64,000 nucleotides of DNA from Neptunomonas antarctica (GTDB taxonomy: Bacteria > Pseudomonadota > Gammaproteobacteria > Pseudomonadales > Balneatricaceae), in contig NZ_LJSI01000037.1 of the NCBI RefSeq assembly GCF_001305295.1, positions 62,001 to 126,000 of the forward strand, read 5' to 3'. The position numbers were made by a program, and so were the translations under genes. The notes below the pieces were generated by a model. That model ran no database searches and was not told the DNA's origin. It was given only the letters and a program-made list of their open reading frames with translations. Each line of letters starts with the position of its first letter. Position 1 is the stretch's first letter. Below are positions 27,423-37,779 of this stretch, one piece after another.

Positions 27423-28124
27423 ATGTATATAGGTCTGCGAATTATTATTGCCTGCCTGCTCATCAGCAGCCTAACCGGTTGCCAGCAAGGTAAAGTCAGA
27501 CCTTTTGATGTCAAGAATATCGCTAAATCAGATATTGATATGGTAACGGATGCGCATATTCAGGAACTCAACAAACTTGCGCGTCGGTTACTGATCAAAC
27601 TCTACAAACTTAACCCGGCCGAGCTATCCAAAGCGCCACAGGGAATGACCGTGAAAACACGCCTGGTACAACTTTTCAGTATGCCCAGAACCGTGCGCTT
27701 TGCTGAGCTTGGCGACCCTTATGGAACGACAGCTATACCTGTAGCATTTGATCCCGAGTTCAAAGGTGACCGAGTGTTTGCATTGATGGCCGGGATCGCG
27801 GGTATGATTCACGGGTCGTATAATTATCAAGATGAATTTTTCATGCTGGATGAGATTGATCAGCAAAAAATCTATCACTGCGCACGCAATTTAGAGTCTA
27901 TTGCCTGGCAACTCAGCCAAGGCAGGGGCAGTCGAGGCGAGTTGCTATTTGTCAGCAATACTATTGACGAGTCAACGGGTGAAACGAACCTAAGTACTGA
28001 ACGTCTGTTTGGAAAGATGATTTCTTTGCAGGATATGATGGCGCGTATTATTTCTGATCAAAACAATCGCACCCTTAACAAGGTGCTACACGGCGTCGCA
28101 TCCACCACCTTATTGCCTATATAG
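27423..28124 (+). CDS. Lipoprotein of the letAB operon, unknown
   Basis: 233 aa from ATG27423, which has AAGGAG 10 bases upstream; the frame also runs back to 27399 inside letB. The lipobox is LTGC (Cys22). The mature part is mostly helical, with no domain I recognise. Its position directly after letB suggests a periplasmic or outer-membrane accessory factor of the same lipid-transport system. Confidence 0.82.
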   Translation: MYIGLRIIIACLLISSLTGCQQGKVRPFDVKNIAKSDIDMVTDAHIQELNKLARRLLIKLYKLNPAELSKAPQGMTVKTRLVQLFSMPRTVRFAELGDPYGTTAIPVAFDPEFKGDRVFALMAGIAGMIHGSYNYQDEFFMLDEIDQQKIYHCARNLESIAWQLSQGRGSRGELLFVSNTIDESTGETNLSTERLFGKMISLQDMMARIISDQNNRTLNKVLHGVASTTLLPI

Positions 28125-28144
28125 TGCTACCTAAACAGTGCGGC

Positions 28145-28801
28145 CTATGTAGCATCCATTGAACGAATAAAAGCATCTGATTCTTTAATCGAACGTTGCA
28201 TCTCACTGACCAGTTTATCGATGTCTCGCTGAAAACGTGCCAGCTCTCCTTTTAATGCACCGACCGCCCGGGCATTCAAATTATGTTTTAAATACAGAAC
28301 GTTATCTTTGAGAGCACTGAGTACTGGCTGCATTCTTTTTTCAGCACGCGTCATGACCCGCATTAACGCCGCATAACGTTTTTCAGTCTCTTTTAACTGT
28401 TTAGCGCTCTGATCACGCAGACCCGTGTTCTGGTATTGAGGCAACTCTTCTTTCCATTCATCGAACAGCGCCTGAGCGACCCGCTCAACACTCTGAATAC
28501 GATCAGAAACATTTTCTGCCGCATCAACACTGTCGTCGTATTCGGCGCTCATCCGATCATAAAGCGTCTCCAGTTCGCCACCATTAAACTGCACCACGGC
28601 CCGATACTGCTCCAACGCATCCTTAAACTGTTGCTGAGCTTCATCCTGCGCATCACGTGCCTCTTCAACCCGGTCTACCAGAATATCCCTTTTATGCACT
28701 CCCACCTTCTCCATGGCTGAATAATAGGTGCTCTGGCAACCTGTCAGTAAAACCACAAAGGATATAAATAGTATTTTTTTCAGCACGTGATATTTCCTCA
28801 T
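28145..28801 (-). CDS. DUF2959-family lipoprotein
   Basis: A periplasmic helical lipoprotein: signal peptide with lipobox LTGC, then KVGVHKRDILVDRVEEARDAQ, a conserved DUF2959 opening, and a long coiled-coil of three helical segments rich in Glu/Arg. 218 aa from ATG28801. A GTG at 28786 has AGGAAA 8 bases upstream and may be the true start, giving 213 aa. Function unknown. Convergent with the letAB operon. Confidence 0.85.
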   Translation of the reverse strand: MRKYHVLKKILFISFVVLLTGCQSTYYSAMEKVGVHKRDILVDRVEEARDAQDEAQQQFKDALEQYRAVVQFNGGELETLYDRMSAEYDDSVDAAENVSDRIQSVERVAQALFDEWKEELPQYQNTGLRDQSAKQLKETEKRYAALMRVMTRAEKRMQPVLSALKDNVLYLKHNLNARAVGALKGELARFQRDIDKLVSEMQRSIKESDAFIRSMDAT

Positions 28802-28860
28802 TCAGTCATTAACATAATTACGTGCCTCTATTGAGATAAGGCACTATCTGTATAAGAGCA

Positions 28861-29865
28861 CTAGCGGCATAAAGACAGCGGACGGTTTATCTGAACTTTG
28901 CTTATTTTATGGTTTTCATTAAGCATCAGAGTGACATCGGCACGGTTTGGCATTTCCTCTAACATCCTGCGTGTCAGGCGTTCATAATGCTGAATAAAGC
29001 GCACTATCTCTTCTTCATTCATAATACGTAGATGATCCGTTGGCATCTGGGTCTCAAAAACATATTTTACTCGCTCTGCGAGCTTTTTTTCCTGTAATGA
29101 ACGCCAGGAATATACCGCTTCCATATTAGGCACTTTCAGCATCACCAACGAATCAATCATACTGAACAGCTCCTGGTACTTTTCTTCCAGTTGTCTATTC
29201 ACATAGCAACGCCAATCGCCGTTGGCATCCTCAACCCTTTCCAGTGAATTCACCGGCGTATTTAACTGCTCATTAGTTTGCGGTAAAGCTCCGACGCACC
29301 AGCCTTCGAAAACAATAACATCTGCCGGACCTACCCACTCCTGCCAAACAGAGGAAGGACAACGATCATCTATTGATTTATCAAAAACCGGAATTTTAGT
29401 CGGATGATCCGGATCTCCCGCCTTTAACGACTTGATAATATCAATGCCCAGTTGCACATCATGCGTGCCAGGCACACCCCGGGTCATCAGCAACGGATGT
29501 ACAATCTCTGCCAAACGCTCACGTTCATGGCGGGTTTTATAAAGATCATCCAATGAAAAACCGACCACTTTTTGCCCAAAGCCTTCACTGAGTATCACTT
29601 CTATCAAATTAAACAGTGTCGACTTGCCCGCCCCCTGAGCACCATTAATACCGACTACCAACGGGCCAACCTGTTGACGTTTGCGGCACAGCAACCAGGC
29701 CCCGAGTGGCACATAAAGTGCCTCGAACATTTCCTTGAGGCCAATATCGACTTTTAAGGAGGCTACTGCCGAAGCAAACGCCAGTTCAACCGCGTTAACG
29801 GCTTCTTTACGTTCTTTATGAGTCAGACAAAGCTGCTCAGTAGGCCAAGAGGACAACGAGCTCAT
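28861..29865 (-). CDS. P-loop kinase, D-glycerate 3-kinase-like
   Basis: 334 aa. Walker A GAQGAGKST at 75-83; later VVGFSLDDLYKTRHERERLA, TRGVPGTHD and VIVFEGWCVG are typical of the plant glycerate kinase/Tda10 family, a phosphoribulokinase relative. It probably phosphorylates glycerate or a similar small hydroxyacid in the cytoplasm. ATG29865 has AAAGGA 7 bases upstream. Follows the alpha/beta hydrolase by 18 bases, so the two are probably co-transcribed. Confidence 0.83.
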   Translation of the reverse strand: MSSLSSWPTEQLCLTHKERKEAVNAVELAFASAVASLKVDIGLKEMFEALYVPLGAWLLCRKRQQVGPLVVGINGAQGAGKSTLFNLIEVILSEGFGQKVVGFSLDDLYKTRHERERLAEIVHPLLMTRGVPGTHDVQLGIDIIKSLKAGDPDHPTKIPVFDKSIDDRCPSSVWQEWVGPADVIVFEGWCVGALPQTNEQLNTPVNSLERVEDANGDWRCYVNRQLEEKYQELFSMIDSLVMLKVPNMEAVYSWRSLQEKKLAERVKYVFETQMPTDHLRIMNEEEIVRFIQHYERLTRRMLEEMPNRADVTLMLNENHKISKVQINRPLSLCR

Positions 29866-29883
29866 TGATAATCCTTTACTCGA

Positions 29884-30723
29884 TTAATGACTACGTAGCC
29901 ATTCAGTGATGGTTTGAATATGTGCGTCTTCCATCAACGAAGGCACATGAGGAACACCAGGAAGACGATAAAGCGTCATCGCCGGCTTTTCCTGTTGCAT
30001 CTGTTCAACAGTGGCCTGATTCAGAACATCTGATGTTTCACCCCAAATCAGCATTTGCGGGCACTGAATAGCGCGCCAAACAGGCCAGAGATCAACATCC
30101 TGATTGGCAGTAGCGCGTGTTATATCACCAATCGCCGGATCATAGTGTTGCGTCCAGCCTTGTGGTTCCTTCTTAAATCCATGCTCTGCTAAATGCTGCC
30201 ATTGGGCCTCACTCAGATTACCTAATCCAGGATACGTAGCCTTCATAAAAGCTTGCGTCGCTTCCGGGCTTTCAAAATATTTAGGTATTAAATAATCACC
30301 TATCCGCTGCAAAGCCGACTCAGCAACGAAGGCTCCGATATCGTTTAATATCAGTTTACGGATCGGGGACTTGGGCATAGCGGCGAGTAACATACCAATA
30401 ATACCGCCCATCGACGTACCTAGCCAATCCACCTTATCCACATTCAGGCGTGCCAGTAATACCGTCATATCAGCCAAATACTGTGGCATACCATAGCCAG
30501 CAGGATTAGCCAACCAGTCACTCTCACCCCTGCCTACCATATCCGGACAAATCACGCGATATTCTCGCGATAACGCTTTAGCTATGTCATCAAAGTCGCG
30601 GCTGTTTCTCGCCAAGCCATGCACACAAACCAGTACTCGCTCATTATCCGGGCTACCCCACTCATGATAAACAACCCGGTGAAACCCATTGGCACTTAAC
30701 CCCATGACTGACTCTGTACGCAT
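29884..30723 (-). CDS. Alpha/beta-fold hydrolase
   Basis: 279 aa. HGLARNS at 35-41 forms the oxyanion loop, GTSMGG places nucleophile Ser104, and GVPHVPS near the C-terminus gives the catalytic His. Resembles cytoplasmic esterase/lactonase enzymes of the DhaA/BioH-like group; the substrate is unknown. AAGGA lies 9 bases before ATG30723. Operon with the kinase gene. Confidence 0.88.
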   Translation of the reverse strand: MRTESVMGLSANGFHRVVYHEWGSPDNERVLVCVHGLARNSRDFDDIAKALSREYRVICPDMVGRGESDWLANPAGYGMPQYLADMTVLLARLNVDKVDWLGTSMGGIIGMLLAAMPKSPIRKLILNDIGAFVAESALQRIGDYLIPKYFESPEATQAFMKATYPGLGNLSEAQWQHLAEHGFKKEPQGWTQHYDPAIGDITRATANQDVDLWPVWRAIQCPQMLIWGETSDVLNQATVEQMQQEKPAMTLYRLPGVPHVPSLMEDAHIQTITEWLRSH

Positions 30724-30972
30724 TAGTGTTATTCCTTTTCTGTTGAAATATCAGACAGTCTGATGATGAATGCTTCGGTTCTGTCATGGCGCCCACTATC
30801 ATAACTTATTCAGTCGCACGCAAGAGAATTGTAAAGATGCGTAAACTACCTTGTGTAAACGACACATCACGGTCAAAAGCAGATAAACTAGTTCATCATA
30901 AAGCGCTAATATAAAACACATTCTTCATACGGGCTGTCATGGTCAGTCTATGCTTTCAGGTTGAAAATTTAT

Positions 30973-32223
30973 ATGTCAAAAGCGGTCACTCGTCATCTTA
31001 CATGGATTTTTCCGCTACTGGCCCTGCTTGCAGCAGTTAGCATTTTTATGGCGCTTAAAGCCAGCAAACCTCAGGCACCCTCCCGTCCCGTCATCGAAAA
31101 AGTCTGGAGCGTACAAGCTAAAGCTGTGAATTTTTCTAACTTTCGCCCTGAAATCATTCTTTATGGACAGATAGAATCTCCTCAAATGGCGCTACTTTCA
31201 TCGTCTGTCACCGCTTATGTTGAGCAGGTGGTCGCCAGAGAAGGGCAGCATGTCAGTAAAGATCAACTGCTGATTCAACTAGACCCGCGCGATGCCCAAC
31301 TGATACTTCGTCAGCGCGACTCGGATCTTAAAAATAGCGCAGCGAAGATCAATGCAGCCAGAATTCAGCATGAAGCTAACCAGAATGCATTGAATATCGA
31401 GAAGCAACTCTACGCACTGGCCAGTAAGTCAGTCGCCCGCTATAAAGATCTGAGTGCACGAAAAGTAGGCTCAGAAGATCAGCTGGATACGGCTCGCAAG
31501 AACTTTCAACAACAGGCACTTTCGCTTAATAACCGAGAGCAAGCGATAAGCACTTTCCCCGCTCAACTAGCACAGCTGGAAGCGGAGCAGGAAAAGGCAA
31601 CCGCACTTCGCGACAGTGCGTTACTGGAACTGCAAAGAACCACCATCACCGCACCTTTTACTGCACGCATAGCCAGCGTATCGGCCGCGGTGGGCGATCG
31701 AATTAAAACAGGTGACACTCTGATCACACTCTACGATCCTTCACTATTACAAGTCCGATCACAAGTGCCCTCTAAAGTGCTGCCCTTAATTCGCCAGGGA
31801 CTCAACGAAAAGACCGGACTCAATGCCACCGCCTTAATCGATAAAAAGAACGTAGCTCTGCATTTGTCACGTTTAGCCAGCACAGTGACCAATGGTAAAA
31901 CAGGTGTAGATGCACTATTTGAGTTTGCATCCGATCAATTTACGCCTGAGCCAGGCCGCACACTTTCCCTGACGCTGTCTTTGCCTTTTATCGATAATTT
32001 GATCGCGATCCCCCCTCTTGCTCTCTATGGTACCGATCGCGTCTATCGCATTACCGCAGGAAAACTGGAGTCCATTATTGTTAACAAAGTGGGCGATACT
32101 CATAATACCGATGGACAACCTCAGGTACTTATCCAATCAAACGAACTTAAACAAGGCGAATTGCTCATTATTACCCAATTACCCAATGCTATTACGGGCC
32201 TGCCTGTAAAGGTCACGGAGTAA
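30973..32223 (+). CDS. RND efflux periplasmic adaptor (second system)
   Basis: 416-aa membrane-fusion protein with an N-terminal transmembrane helix (WIFPLLALLAAVSIFMAL). Lipoyl halves flank a long alpha-helical hairpin (about 105-205); a beta-barrel domain follows. ATG30973 has CAGG 12 bases upstream; the TTG at 30961 is less likely. Ends one codon before the permease start. No regulator is adjacent. Confidence 0.88.
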   Translation: MSKAVTRHLTWIFPLLALLAAVSIFMALKASKPQAPSRPVIEKVWSVQAKAVNFSNFRPEIILYGQIESPQMALLSSSVTAYVEQVVAREGQHVSKDQLLIQLDPRDAQLILRQRDSDLKNSAAKINAARIQHEANQNALNIEKQLYALASKSVARYKDLSARKVGSEDQLDTARKNFQQQALSLNNREQAISTFPAQLAQLEAEQEKATALRDSALLELQRTTITAPFTARIASVSAAVGDRIKTGDTLITLYDPSLLQVRSQVPSKVLPLIRQGLNEKTGLNATALIDKKNVALHLSRLASTVTNGKTGVDALFEFASDQFTPEPGRTLSLTLSLPFIDNLIAIPPLALYGTDRVYRITAGKLESIIVNKVGDTHNTDGQPQVLIQSNELKQGELLIITQLPNAITGLPVKVTE

Positions 32224-32226
32224 TTG

Positions 32227-35200
32227 ATGCGCTCTCATGATGAAGACCAGCAAAATCAAGTCTCTAAAAACCCCGCACCTGAAAATAAGCTGCTGTCAGA
32301 TAAACCGGTCGAGAATAGTCCTCGGCAAAATCTGATCACCCTGTTTACCCAGCACCGGGTCGCCGCCAATCTATTGATGATTCTGCTGCTACTGGCCGGT
32401 GTATGGGGCATTAAAAAGATCAACACTCAGTTCTTTCCCTCGTTTGAGCTGGATATCGTGATCGTTAATGTTATCTGGAGTGGCGCGGCCGCTGAAGATA
32501 TAGAAAGGTCGATCGTATTACCCATTGAAGAAGCAATCCGCTCCATTAACGGCATCGACACACTTTATTCAACGAGCAGTCAGGGACGTGCGTCGATCCG
32601 GCTTGAGCTGGTTGAAAATACTGATGTGCAATACACCTTAGACGAAGTTAAGCAGAAAATAGACAGTATTCGCAGCTCGTTACCCTCCGATGCGGAAGCC
32701 CCGATTGTTCAGCGCATCATTCGTTATGACAACATCGCCTCCATGCTGATTACGTCAGACAATGCGGCCATCAGCGAGCTGCGTATTCTGGCACGTCGCT
32801 TTGAAAGGGAATTACTGGATCAGGGTATTCGTAAAATCGACTTTACCGGTATGCCGGATGAAGAGATTGCGATTCAGATACCGGCGGCACAACTGCATTC
32901 ACTTGGCCTGTCACTGAATGATATCGCCACCAATATAAGCCAGCGTAGCGTCGACCTGCCCGCCGGTACGGCCGCTAAAAGCGATGGCGCCAGACAGATC
33001 CGAAGCTTGAGTCAGCAGCGTGATGTGGAAGGCTTCAAACAACTTCCCTTAATTTCAGATAGCGCAGGACGGCTGGTACGCCTCGGCGATATTGCCGATA
33101 TTGACTGGCGCAGTAAAGATAATCAGGTTGAACTCAGCTATAGAGGAAAGCCTGCCATTTTGCTGGTACTCAAGCGCACCGAGAGTGAAGATACGCTGCA
33201 ATCCGCCAGCATTATGGAAAAATGGCTCAGCCAGGCCAGGGAGCAACTACCCCAAGGCGTTGAACTAGTCACCTACGACGAACGCTGGATGCAAGTGCAA
33301 GCCCGTATCGATCTGCTGCTTAGAAATGGATTAGGCGGCTTGGTACTTATCATCGCTATTTTGTTTCTGTTTCTGAATGCCCGTGTCGCTTTTTGGGTGA
33401 CGGTCGGCATTCCCGTGTCTTTTATGGCGACACTCGCCGTGCTCTATATGATTGGCGGCTCTATTAACATGATCAGTTTATTCGGTCTGATCATGGCGCT
33501 GGGTATCATTGTTGACGATGCCATTGTGGTTGGCGAAGATACACTTACCCATATTCAGATGGGCGAAAGCGGCCTGAAAGCATCCATCGGCGGTGCCCAC
33601 CGCATGCTCTCCCCTGTTATTGCCTCATCGCTGACCACCATTGCGGCCTTTATACCTTTGTTAATCATTGGCGGCACCATTGGCAATATTCTGGTGGACA
33701 TTCCGATTGTGGTTATCTGCGTCATCCTTGCCTCGCTGGTTGAATGCTTTTTGATTTTGCCGGGCCATTTACATCACAGCTTACGTAGTCAGGCGGATTT
33801 GCATTCATCTAAAGCGCGTCTGGCGATTGAATCCCGTATTAATTATTTTCGGGAAAACATCTTCCGTCGTATTGTCAGAATAGCGATTAAATTCCGTTGG
33901 GCGACATTGGCCAGTGCGTTAGGTATTTTTATTATTGCCATAGGTTTGATCATGGGCGGACGTGTGAAATTCACCTTTTTCCCGTCGGTCGACCGAGAGG
34001 TGTTCACTGCTAATGTGCAGTTTACGGCGGGCACAGATAATACCTTCGTCAAAAATTTTCTAGCGCATTTAGATGACACTATTCAACAAACCGATCGCGA
34101 ATTCAGCGCGACTCTAAGCAAAGATAGTTTGAGCGAAGGGAATTTAGTCGAAGGCAGTCTAATCAAAGTGGCGTTTCGCGAATACGGCATCGCCAACTTT
34201 CCGCGTACCAGTGCAGCCCCGACCAGTGGCGACGAATTTGGCTCCCTCTATGTTGAAATGACACCTATCGACAGCCGGGTCATTACTAATCGAGAATTTA
34301 TCAAAGCCTGGAGGACTCATATCATTGTGCCTCCGGGCGTAGAAAAGTTCTCTATCGACCAGTCAGCCAGTGGCCCGGGCGGAAAACCTATCGAGATAAA
34401 ATTATCGGGCACACAAGTCAGCACACTTAAACAAGCATCAATGGAGGTCCAGAACCTGCTTAAGCAGTATGGAGGCTTGTCCAACATTGATGACGATTTA
34501 CCCTTCGGGAAATCGCAACTGATCTATGAGTTAACGCCCGCCGGTACAGCCTCAGGTCTGAAATTACAGCAGGTAGGCCGGCAATTACGTGCGGCTTTCG
34601 ATGGGCTTGAAGTTCAGAACTTCTATAAGGGTCAGGATGAAGTAGCGGTGCGCGTTATGCTTCCCGACGCAGAGCGAAACCGACTCAGCGCACTTGAATA
34701 TCTGCCTATCATACTGCCCGATGGTTCAACGGCGCCGTTATCAAACATTGTGACGTTTGCACCGCAACGAGGCCTGGACTCGTTGCAACGAATTAATGGT
34801 CAGTTGGCCATTAATGTCACGGCCGACCTTGATGAATCGTCAGCCAACGCCAACGATATTATTGCCGATCTTGAATCAGGTAAACTGGACAACATCATCA
34901 GTCAATATGGCATCGAAGCGAGCTTCGAGGGGAAAAACAAAAACCAACGTGAAACACTGGCCGATATGAAATTCGGTCTTATTCTGGCGTTGAGCCTGAT
35001 TTATATTATTCTCGCCTGGGTTTTTGCCTCTTATAGCTGGCCAATTACCGTCATGCTCGCCATTCCTCTCGGATTAACCGGCGCCATTCTTGGGCATTTT
35101 ATCACTGGCCTCGATCTGACTATACTGTCACTGTTCGGATTTTTCGGGCTCTCCGGCATTGTTATTAACGACTCGATTGTGCTGATCAGCTTCTACAAAA

Positions 35201-35496
35201 AGCTCAGAGCAGCGGGCATGGCCGTTGAGGCCGCCATTGAGGAAGCCGCCTGTCAACGCCTGCGCGCCGTACTGCTAACGTCACTGACTACCATTGCAGG
35301 CTTAACACCGATTCTGTTTGAAACATCGCTACAGGCACAATTTCTGATTCCGATGGCAACCTCTATTGTGTTTGGACTGGCCTACGGCACCTTACTTATT
35401 TTGCTGTTTATTCCAGCTATTCTTACGGTATTGGAACACACCAAAGCCCGCTTAGGCCTGAGAGTACATCACGGCGAATTATCCACAGTAGCCTGA
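32227..35496 (+). CDS. RND efflux permease (second system)
   Basis: 1089 aa with a cytoplasmic N-terminal extension of about 35 hydrophilic residues before helix 1 (AANLLMILLLLAGVWG). Carries the relay Asp-Asp in GIIVDDAIVVGED and the second-half motif GIVINDSIVLISF. Twelve helices and two periplasmic loops. ATG32227 has GGAG 6 bases upstream. Partner of the adaptor upstream; outer-membrane channel not encoded here. Confidence 0.92.
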   Translation: MRSHDEDQQNQVSKNPAPENKLLSDKPVENSPRQNLITLFTQHRVAANLLMILLLLAGVWGIKKINTQFFPSFELDIVIVNVIWSGAAAEDIERSIVLPIEEAIRSINGIDTLYSTSSQGRASIRLELVENTDVQYTLDEVKQKIDSIRSSLPSDAEAPIVQRIIRYDNIASMLITSDNAAISELRILARRFERELLDQGIRKIDFTGMPDEEIAIQIPAAQLHSLGLSLNDIATNISQRSVDLPAGTAAKSDGARQIRSLSQQRDVEGFKQLPLISDSAGRLVRLGDIADIDWRSKDNQVELSYRGKPAILLVLKRTESEDTLQSASIMEKWLSQAREQLPQGVELVTYDERWMQVQARIDLLLRNGLGGLVLIIAILFLFLNARVAFWVTVGIPVSFMATLAVLYMIGGSINMISLFGLIMALGIIVDDAIVVGEDTLTHIQMGESGLKASIGGAHRMLSPVIASSLTTIAAFIPLLIIGGTIGNILVDIPIVVICVILASLVECFLILPGHLHHSLRSQADLHSSKARLAIESRINYFRENIFRRIVRIAIKFRWATLASALGIFIIAIGLIMGGRVKFTFFPSVDREVFTANVQFTAGTDNTFVKNFLAHLDDTIQQTDREFSATLSKDSLSEGNLVEGSLIKVAFREYGIANFPRTSAAPTSGDEFGSLYVEMTPIDSRVITNREFIKAWRTHIIVPPGVEKFSIDQSASGPGGKPIEIKLSGTQVSTLKQASMEVQNLLKQYGGLSNIDDDLPFGKSQLIYELTPAGTASGLKLQQVGRQLRAAFDGLEVQNFYKGQDEVAVRVMLPDAERNRLSALEYLPIILPDGSTAPLSNIVTFAPQRGLDSLQRINGQLAINVTADLDESSANANDIIADLESGKLDNIISQYGIEASFEGKNKNQRETLADMKFGLILALSLIYIILAWVFASYSWPITVMLAIPLGLTGAILGHFITGLDLTILSLFGFFGLSGIVINDSIVLISFYKKLRAAGMAVEAAIEEAACQRLRAVLLTSLTTIAGLTPILFETSLQAQFLIPMATSIVFGLAYGTLLILLFIPAILTVLEHTKARLGLRVHHGELSTVA

Positions 35497-35534
35497 CGCT
35501 CACCTCGTTTTGCTCATTCATTAAAATTCATCCA

Positions 35535-35560
35535 GCGACTGAGCCCCTATGCTCAGTCGC
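35535..35560 (+). terminator. Terminator of the second RND operon
   Basis: Perfect 10-bp stem GCGACTGAGC / GCTCAGTCGC with a CCCTAT loop, 38 bases after the stop codon. Confidence 0.75.
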
Positions 35561-35788
35561 CATTTTACAACTCTATAACTAATTGATTTTTATAATAAAA
35601 AATATATTAAAAGCGTAATCGTCGCTACTAAGTAACAGATTATCTCTATTCCTCACTAATCTATAACAATCGTTAATAAAAAGCCCAAAAATAATTTCAT
35701 AACCCTTTGTTTACTATAACTAAAATAATAATGGCACAGTTTAAGCTATGTACCGTGTATCCAATCACAGTATAGAGAGATATAACCC
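35561..35788. other. AT-rich intergenic region
   Basis: 228 bases between the RND terminator and the EF-hand gene. Carries the promoter region of the latter but no element could be assigned with confidence. Confidence 0.4.
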
Positions 35789-36019
35789 ATGAAAAAATTA
35801 ATAATTATTGCCGCATGTACACTCATCTCAGCCACAGCTAGTGCACAACCAATCGGTGGCACGGATCTTTTCGCACTGCTTGACGTCGACGCTAATCACA
35901 TGATCAGCGAAGAAGAAGCGTCAATACATGAGCCGGTATTAGCACAGTTTCAAGCACTGGATGTGAATAAAGACGGACAGCTCAGTACGGATGAGTTCGA
36001 CATGCTAGCAAAAGGCTGA
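35789..36019 (+). CDS. Secreted EF-hand calcium-binding protein
   Basis: 76 aa with a Sec signal peptide (cleavage after TASA, about residue 19). The second EF-hand loop DVNKDGQLSTDE is canonical, while the first, DVDANHMISEEE, has a His in place of the usual Gly. Small periplasmic EF-hand proteins of this form are common in marine gammaproteobacteria; role unknown. Strong GAGAGA-type ribosome binding site and its own terminator. Confidence 0.85.
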   Translation: MKKLIIIAACTLISATASAQPIGGTDLFALLDVDANHMISEEEASIHEPVLAQFQALDVNKDGQLSTDEFDMLAKG

Positions 36020-36048
36020 TCCTCCCTTTTCACTAATCCTGCGCTTAG

Positions 36049-36090
36049 CGCTCCGGCTTGTTCCCTTATTAACGCCGGAGCGTTTTTTTA
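36049..36090 (+). terminator. Rho-independent terminator
   Basis: 9-bp GC-rich stem CGCTCCGGC / GCCGGAGCG with a 16-base loop followed by seven T residues, 30 bases after the EF-hand gene. Confidence 0.92.
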
Positions 36091-36183
36091 TTTACAGAGG
36101 AAACACTTAATAGACTCCGCCGCATCCGGTATAATTTCCAGCTTATTTTTGATAATCGCCTCACGGCAGAGCAGGAAGTGTTT

Positions 36184-37380
36184 ATGAACCGGGATTTAGC
36201 GCGTCTTCAACCCTATCCTTTTGAAAAGCTGGCAGAGCTCAAAGCGCAGGTAACACCTCCTGCAAACATGCCACATATCGCCTTTTCAATTGGTGAGCCT
36301 AAACACACATCCCCGGCTTTTGTCGTGAAAACGCTAACAGATAACCTCAATGCGCTTTCTAATTACCCCACGACTAAAGGCATTCCGGAAATCCGTGAAG
36401 CAATTGCCCACTGGTGTACCGCGCGTTTTCATTTAGCAGCCAACACCCTGACAGCCGATAGCCACGTCTTACCTGTGAACGGTACCCGCGAAGCTATTTT
36501 CGCTTTTACTCAAGCCGCTGTTGAGCGTAAAGAAGGTGCGCTGGTTATCTCTCCTAATCCTTTTTATCAGATATATGAAGGGGCCGCTTACCTCTCAGGT
36601 GCAGAGCCTTATTATCTTAGCTGCTTGAGCGAACACGGTTTTATTCCCGACTACGACGCCGTTCCTGCGAAAGTGTGGGAACACTGCCAGATTTTGTTTC
36701 TGTGTTCTCCAAGCAACCCGACCGGTGCCGTCACTGATTTCGATACTCTGAAAAAACTGATCGCACTGGCCGACAAATATGATTTCATCATTGCCTCGGA
36801 TGAGTGTTATTCAGAAATATATCTCGACGAAGCTCATCCACCGGTGGGCTTATTAGAAGCCTGTGCGCGCCTGGGCCGTCATGATTACGATAAATGCGTG
36901 GTGATGCACAGTTTATCCAAACGCTCTAATCTGCCGGGTTTACGTTCGGGCTTTATTGCGGGCGATGCCAAATTAATCGGACCTTTCCTTGAGTACCGCA
37001 CCTACCACGGCTGTTCGATGCCGGTACAACATCAGATTGCTTCTGTTGCCGCCTGGCAGGATGAAGCACACGTTAAAGACAACCGTGACCAGTATCGCGA
37101 AAAATTTGCCCGCGTGATTGAAATTCTCGCGCCGGTAATGGATGTACAGCAGCCAGAAGCCAGTTTTTATCTCTGGGCAAAAACACCTATCGCTGATGAC
37201 TTATTCGCACAAAAGCTATTCGCAGAACAAAACATGACCGTTTTACCTGGCAGTTATCTGTCCCGCGAAGTGGATGGTTGTGTTCCCGGTGCTGGCTATG
37301 TGCGTATGGCCTTAGTAGCAACACTGGAAGAATGTATTGAAGGTGCTCAGCGAATCCGACGCTTTGTGGAAGGGTTATAG
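36184..37380 (+). CDS. dapC: N-succinyldiaminopimelate aminotransferase
   Basis: PLP enzyme of the succinyl branch of lysine and peptidoglycan precursor synthesis. 398 aa, fold type I aminotransferase, with PNPFYQIYEGAA, CSPSNPTG and the PLP lysine in HSLSKRSNLPGLRSGF. ATG36184 has AGGA 7 bases upstream; an in-frame GTG lies two codons earlier. First of the dapC-dapD-dapE cluster, which supports the DapC assignment over other aminotransferases. Confidence 0.95.
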   Translation: MNRDLARLQPYPFEKLAELKAQVTPPANMPHIAFSIGEPKHTSPAFVVKTLTDNLNALSNYPTTKGIPEIREAIAHWCTARFHLAANTLTADSHVLPVNGTREAIFAFTQAAVERKEGALVISPNPFYQIYEGAAYLSGAEPYYLSCLSEHGFIPDYDAVPAKVWEHCQILFLCSPSNPTGAVTDFDTLKKLIALADKYDFIIASDECYSEIYLDEAHPPVGLLEACARLGRHDYDKCVVMHSLSKRSNLPGLRSGFIAGDAKLIGPFLEYRTYHGCSMPVQHQIASVAAWQDEAHVKDNRDQYREKFARVIEILAPVMDVQQPEASFYLWAKTPIADDLFAQKLFAEQNMTVLPGSYLSREVDGCVPGAGYVRMALVATLEECIEGAQRIRRFVEGL

Positions 37381-37392
37381 GAGCAAATTAAT

Positions 37393-37767
37393 ATGAGCAT
37401 TACGCTTTTCGGCATTAAGAACTGCGACACTATTAAAAAAGCACGTAAGTGGCTCGAAGCACATCAGGTTGAATACCGTTTCCATGATTTTCGTGTAGAT
37501 GGCTTATCAGAGGCATTGCTTGATCAATGGATTAGCGCGCTCGGCTGGGAAGTCTTGTTGAACAAACGCAGTACTTCATGGCGCCAACTGCCTGAATCTG
37601 TCAAAGAGAATATCGATGCAGCCTCCGCCCGCGCGGTGATGCTGGAAAATCCGGCCATTATTAAACGGCCGGTATTGGAACTCTGCTGCGCAGAATCAGA
37701 AACACTACGACGTGTCGGTTTTATAGAAACCGAATACAACAAACTTTTTTCAAATTTGACGTCTTAG
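37393..37767 (+). CDS. ArsC/Spx-family reductase-like protein
   Basis: 124-aa thioredoxin-fold protein with GIKNCDTIKKARKWL, whose CDTI keeps one active-site cysteine, and KRPVLEL, the family's conserved Arg-Pro. Sits between dapC and dapD, a position seen in Pseudomonas relatives; it is unlikely to be arsenate reductase proper. Translationally close to both neighbours, spaced 12 bases on each side. Confidence 0.88.
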   Translation: MSITLFGIKNCDTIKKARKWLEAHQVEYRFHDFRVDGLSEALLDQWISALGWEVLLNKRSTSWRQLPESVKENIDAASARAVMLENPAIIKRPVLELCCAESETLRRVGFIETEYNKLFSNLTS

Positions 37768-37779
37768 ACGGGGAACAAC

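Noticed and set aside
37393-37767. Arsenate reductase call for the ArsC-like gene
   Set aside because: It sits inside the dap cluster and no ars genes are near; the family is broad, so only the fold is named.
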